Source of the DNA: Pseudogymnoascus destructans
Taxonomy: Eukaryota > Ascomycota > Leotiomycetes > Thelebolales > Thelebolaceae
Assembly (NCBI RefSeq): GCF_001641265.1
Contig: NW_020167540.1
Location: 248,001 to 312,000, forward strand
DNA length: 64,000 nucleotides
Direction: 5' to 3'
Shown: positions 63,330 to 64,000 of the stretch, piece by piece
Layout: each line of letters opens with the position of its first letter
Position numbering within the stretch: position 1 is the stretch's first letter
The notes under the pieces: model-generated
The model's database searches: none
What the model saw: the letters and a program-made list of their open reading frames with translations, nothing else
Told to the model about the DNA's origin: nothing
Program-made: the position numbers and the translations under genes

Positions 63330-63810
63330 ACTCCTTGAATAATTATCGCTCCTCCACTATGGACTTTGACACAGGATGGGACCGGGATCGAGAGAGAAAT
63401 ACAGTTCCAGACCTTCAAGGCCGCTTGGGTTGGTTTCCCTAGACATGCTTGACGTTGAACTACATAACCACATGAGTACCTTCGGGTTAGGCTGTGCTAA
63501 TTCGTGTTCACAAGTGTTTTCTAGGACAGGTTGCCGACCAGGCTGCCGCACTTGGCCATCATCCAGAATGGAGCAATGTCTGTGTTAAAATCAAATTATA
63601 TCTCAACTCCAACAGTAGCTAACGCTTGCAGGTTTATAATAAGGTAGCCATTCGGTGGACAACCCATACGCCGAAGGGCCTGACACACAGGACATCAATC
63701 TTGCCCAACTTTGCGATGAATATAGTCAAGTGCATGGGGATGATGAGTGTTATAGTACCACAGAGCAGGCGGAACTCTTCGCTGCGGCAAGACAAAGGCG
63801 AGAATTGTAG
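63330..63810 (+). pseudogene. Pterin-4a-carbinolamine dehydratase, frameshifted
   Basis: Exon 1 (about 63351-63441) reads PLWTLTQDGTGIEREIQFQT and FKAAWV. After an intron (GTTTCC to TTTCTAG) exon 2 has QVADQAAALGHHPEWSNV, which contains the HHPEW active-site motif. A second intron (branch GCTAAC, end TTGCAG at 63631) is followed by YNKVAIRWTTHTPKGLT, another family signature. Then an ACACACA run (63682-63688) carries a two-base excess, beyond which DINLAQLCDEYSQ continues to the stop at 63808-63810. No ATG is found in frame; a TGA lies just upstream of exon 1. The enzyme recycles pterin cofactors in known organisms. Probably inactive here, unless the shift is a sequencing error. Confidence 0.75.
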
Positions 63811-63905
63811 GATGCGCTATCTATTTGAAAATACTCACAAGGAATGCTGCTTCTATCTCTACATCATTCCCTTCCATCTCTATGTAGCATTCCCAACCTA
63901 ATAAT

Positions 63906-64000
63906 CTACACCTTCGCCTTCAAAGTAAAGCCCACCAGTGTTGTCCGAGCCATAATCAGGAACAGAACACTACTTGTCATCATTACGCCCGCAAAGACCT
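63906..64000 (-). CDS. Membrane transporter, C-terminal end (partial)
   Basis: The minus-strand frame entering from the right edge reads VFAGVMMTSSVLFLIMARTT and LVGFTLKAKV before a stop at 63906. One hydrophobic segment followed by a short basic tail resembles the last membrane helix of a major facilitator transporter. Only about 30 residues are visible, so this is tentative. Confidence 0.4.
   Translation of the reverse strand, partial: VFAGVMMTSSVLFLIMARTTLVGFTLKAKV

Noticed and set aside
1..64000. CRISPR arrays, bacterial operons, ribosomal RNA genes
   Set aside because: No spaced direct repeats with unique spacers, no Shine-Dalgarno-driven gene strings and no rRNA sequence were seen; the window is eukaryotic.

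Overview
This is a transposon-rich stretch of a filamentous ascomycete genome (Pezizomycotina). The evidence is short 47-80 nt spliceosomal introns, a family-15 KTR mannosyltransferase, a CYP52-type P450, an Nha1-type Na+/H+ antiporter, a Nab2 poly(A)-binding protein, and mobile elements of Ty3/gypsy, Ty1/copia, Tc1/mariner-pogo and hAT type. Some copies carry C-to-T changes in CpA context, as expected from repeat-induced point mutation (RIP). I cannot name the species.

Layout. 1-8450: old, stop-riddled transposons (Tc1, copia gag, gypsy gag-protease, hAT, copia gag-integrase). 8461-12215: a pogo element (B1) sitting in a copia primer-binding site, with a solo LTR inside it, then a solo gypsy LTR and a gypsy gag. 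12463-15850: host genes, namely a CYTH/thiamine-triphosphatase-like gene, a broken viperin homologue and a broken BAHD acyltransferase. 17529-22630: an intact P450 and an intact Nab2 gene, divergently transcribed. 23365-30975: a nest of pogo, gypsy and copia pieces. 31606-38359: broken Nha1, damaged KTR, a coiled-coil repeat gene and a DUF4604 gene. 39920-48159: a pogo tail and a nearly complete chromodomain gypsy (family B). This gypsy carries an antisense spliced Cys-rich gene between pol and its 3' LTR. 48483-52258: two head-to-head 1,860-bp pogo elements. 54011-55217: a GT32 glycosyltransferase. 56199-61962: more pogo elements around an unidentified gene whose introns look like copies of one another. 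62479-64000: a HAD phosphatase, a pterin dehydratase and the end of a membrane transporter.

Pogo elements are named here by terminal repeat. A is 1,860 bp with a C-terminal zinc knuckle: A1 48483-50342, A2 50399-52258, A3 56872-58731, plus a divergent A-like copy at 23365-26667. B has ends starting ATCRT or ATTGT: B1 8461-10987, B2 23405-25568. C has ends starting CAGTCGAG: C1 60161-61962, C2 56199-56871, C3 39920-40264, C4 1479-1569. A2 and A3 have intact transposase frames, so they are the likeliest recently active elements.

Most of the single-copy host genes here are damaged by frameshifts, stops or deletions, while P450, Nab2 and DUF4604 are intact. The window therefore looks like a decaying, transposon-invaded block. 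All functional calls rest on motif recognition by eye; no database search was run.
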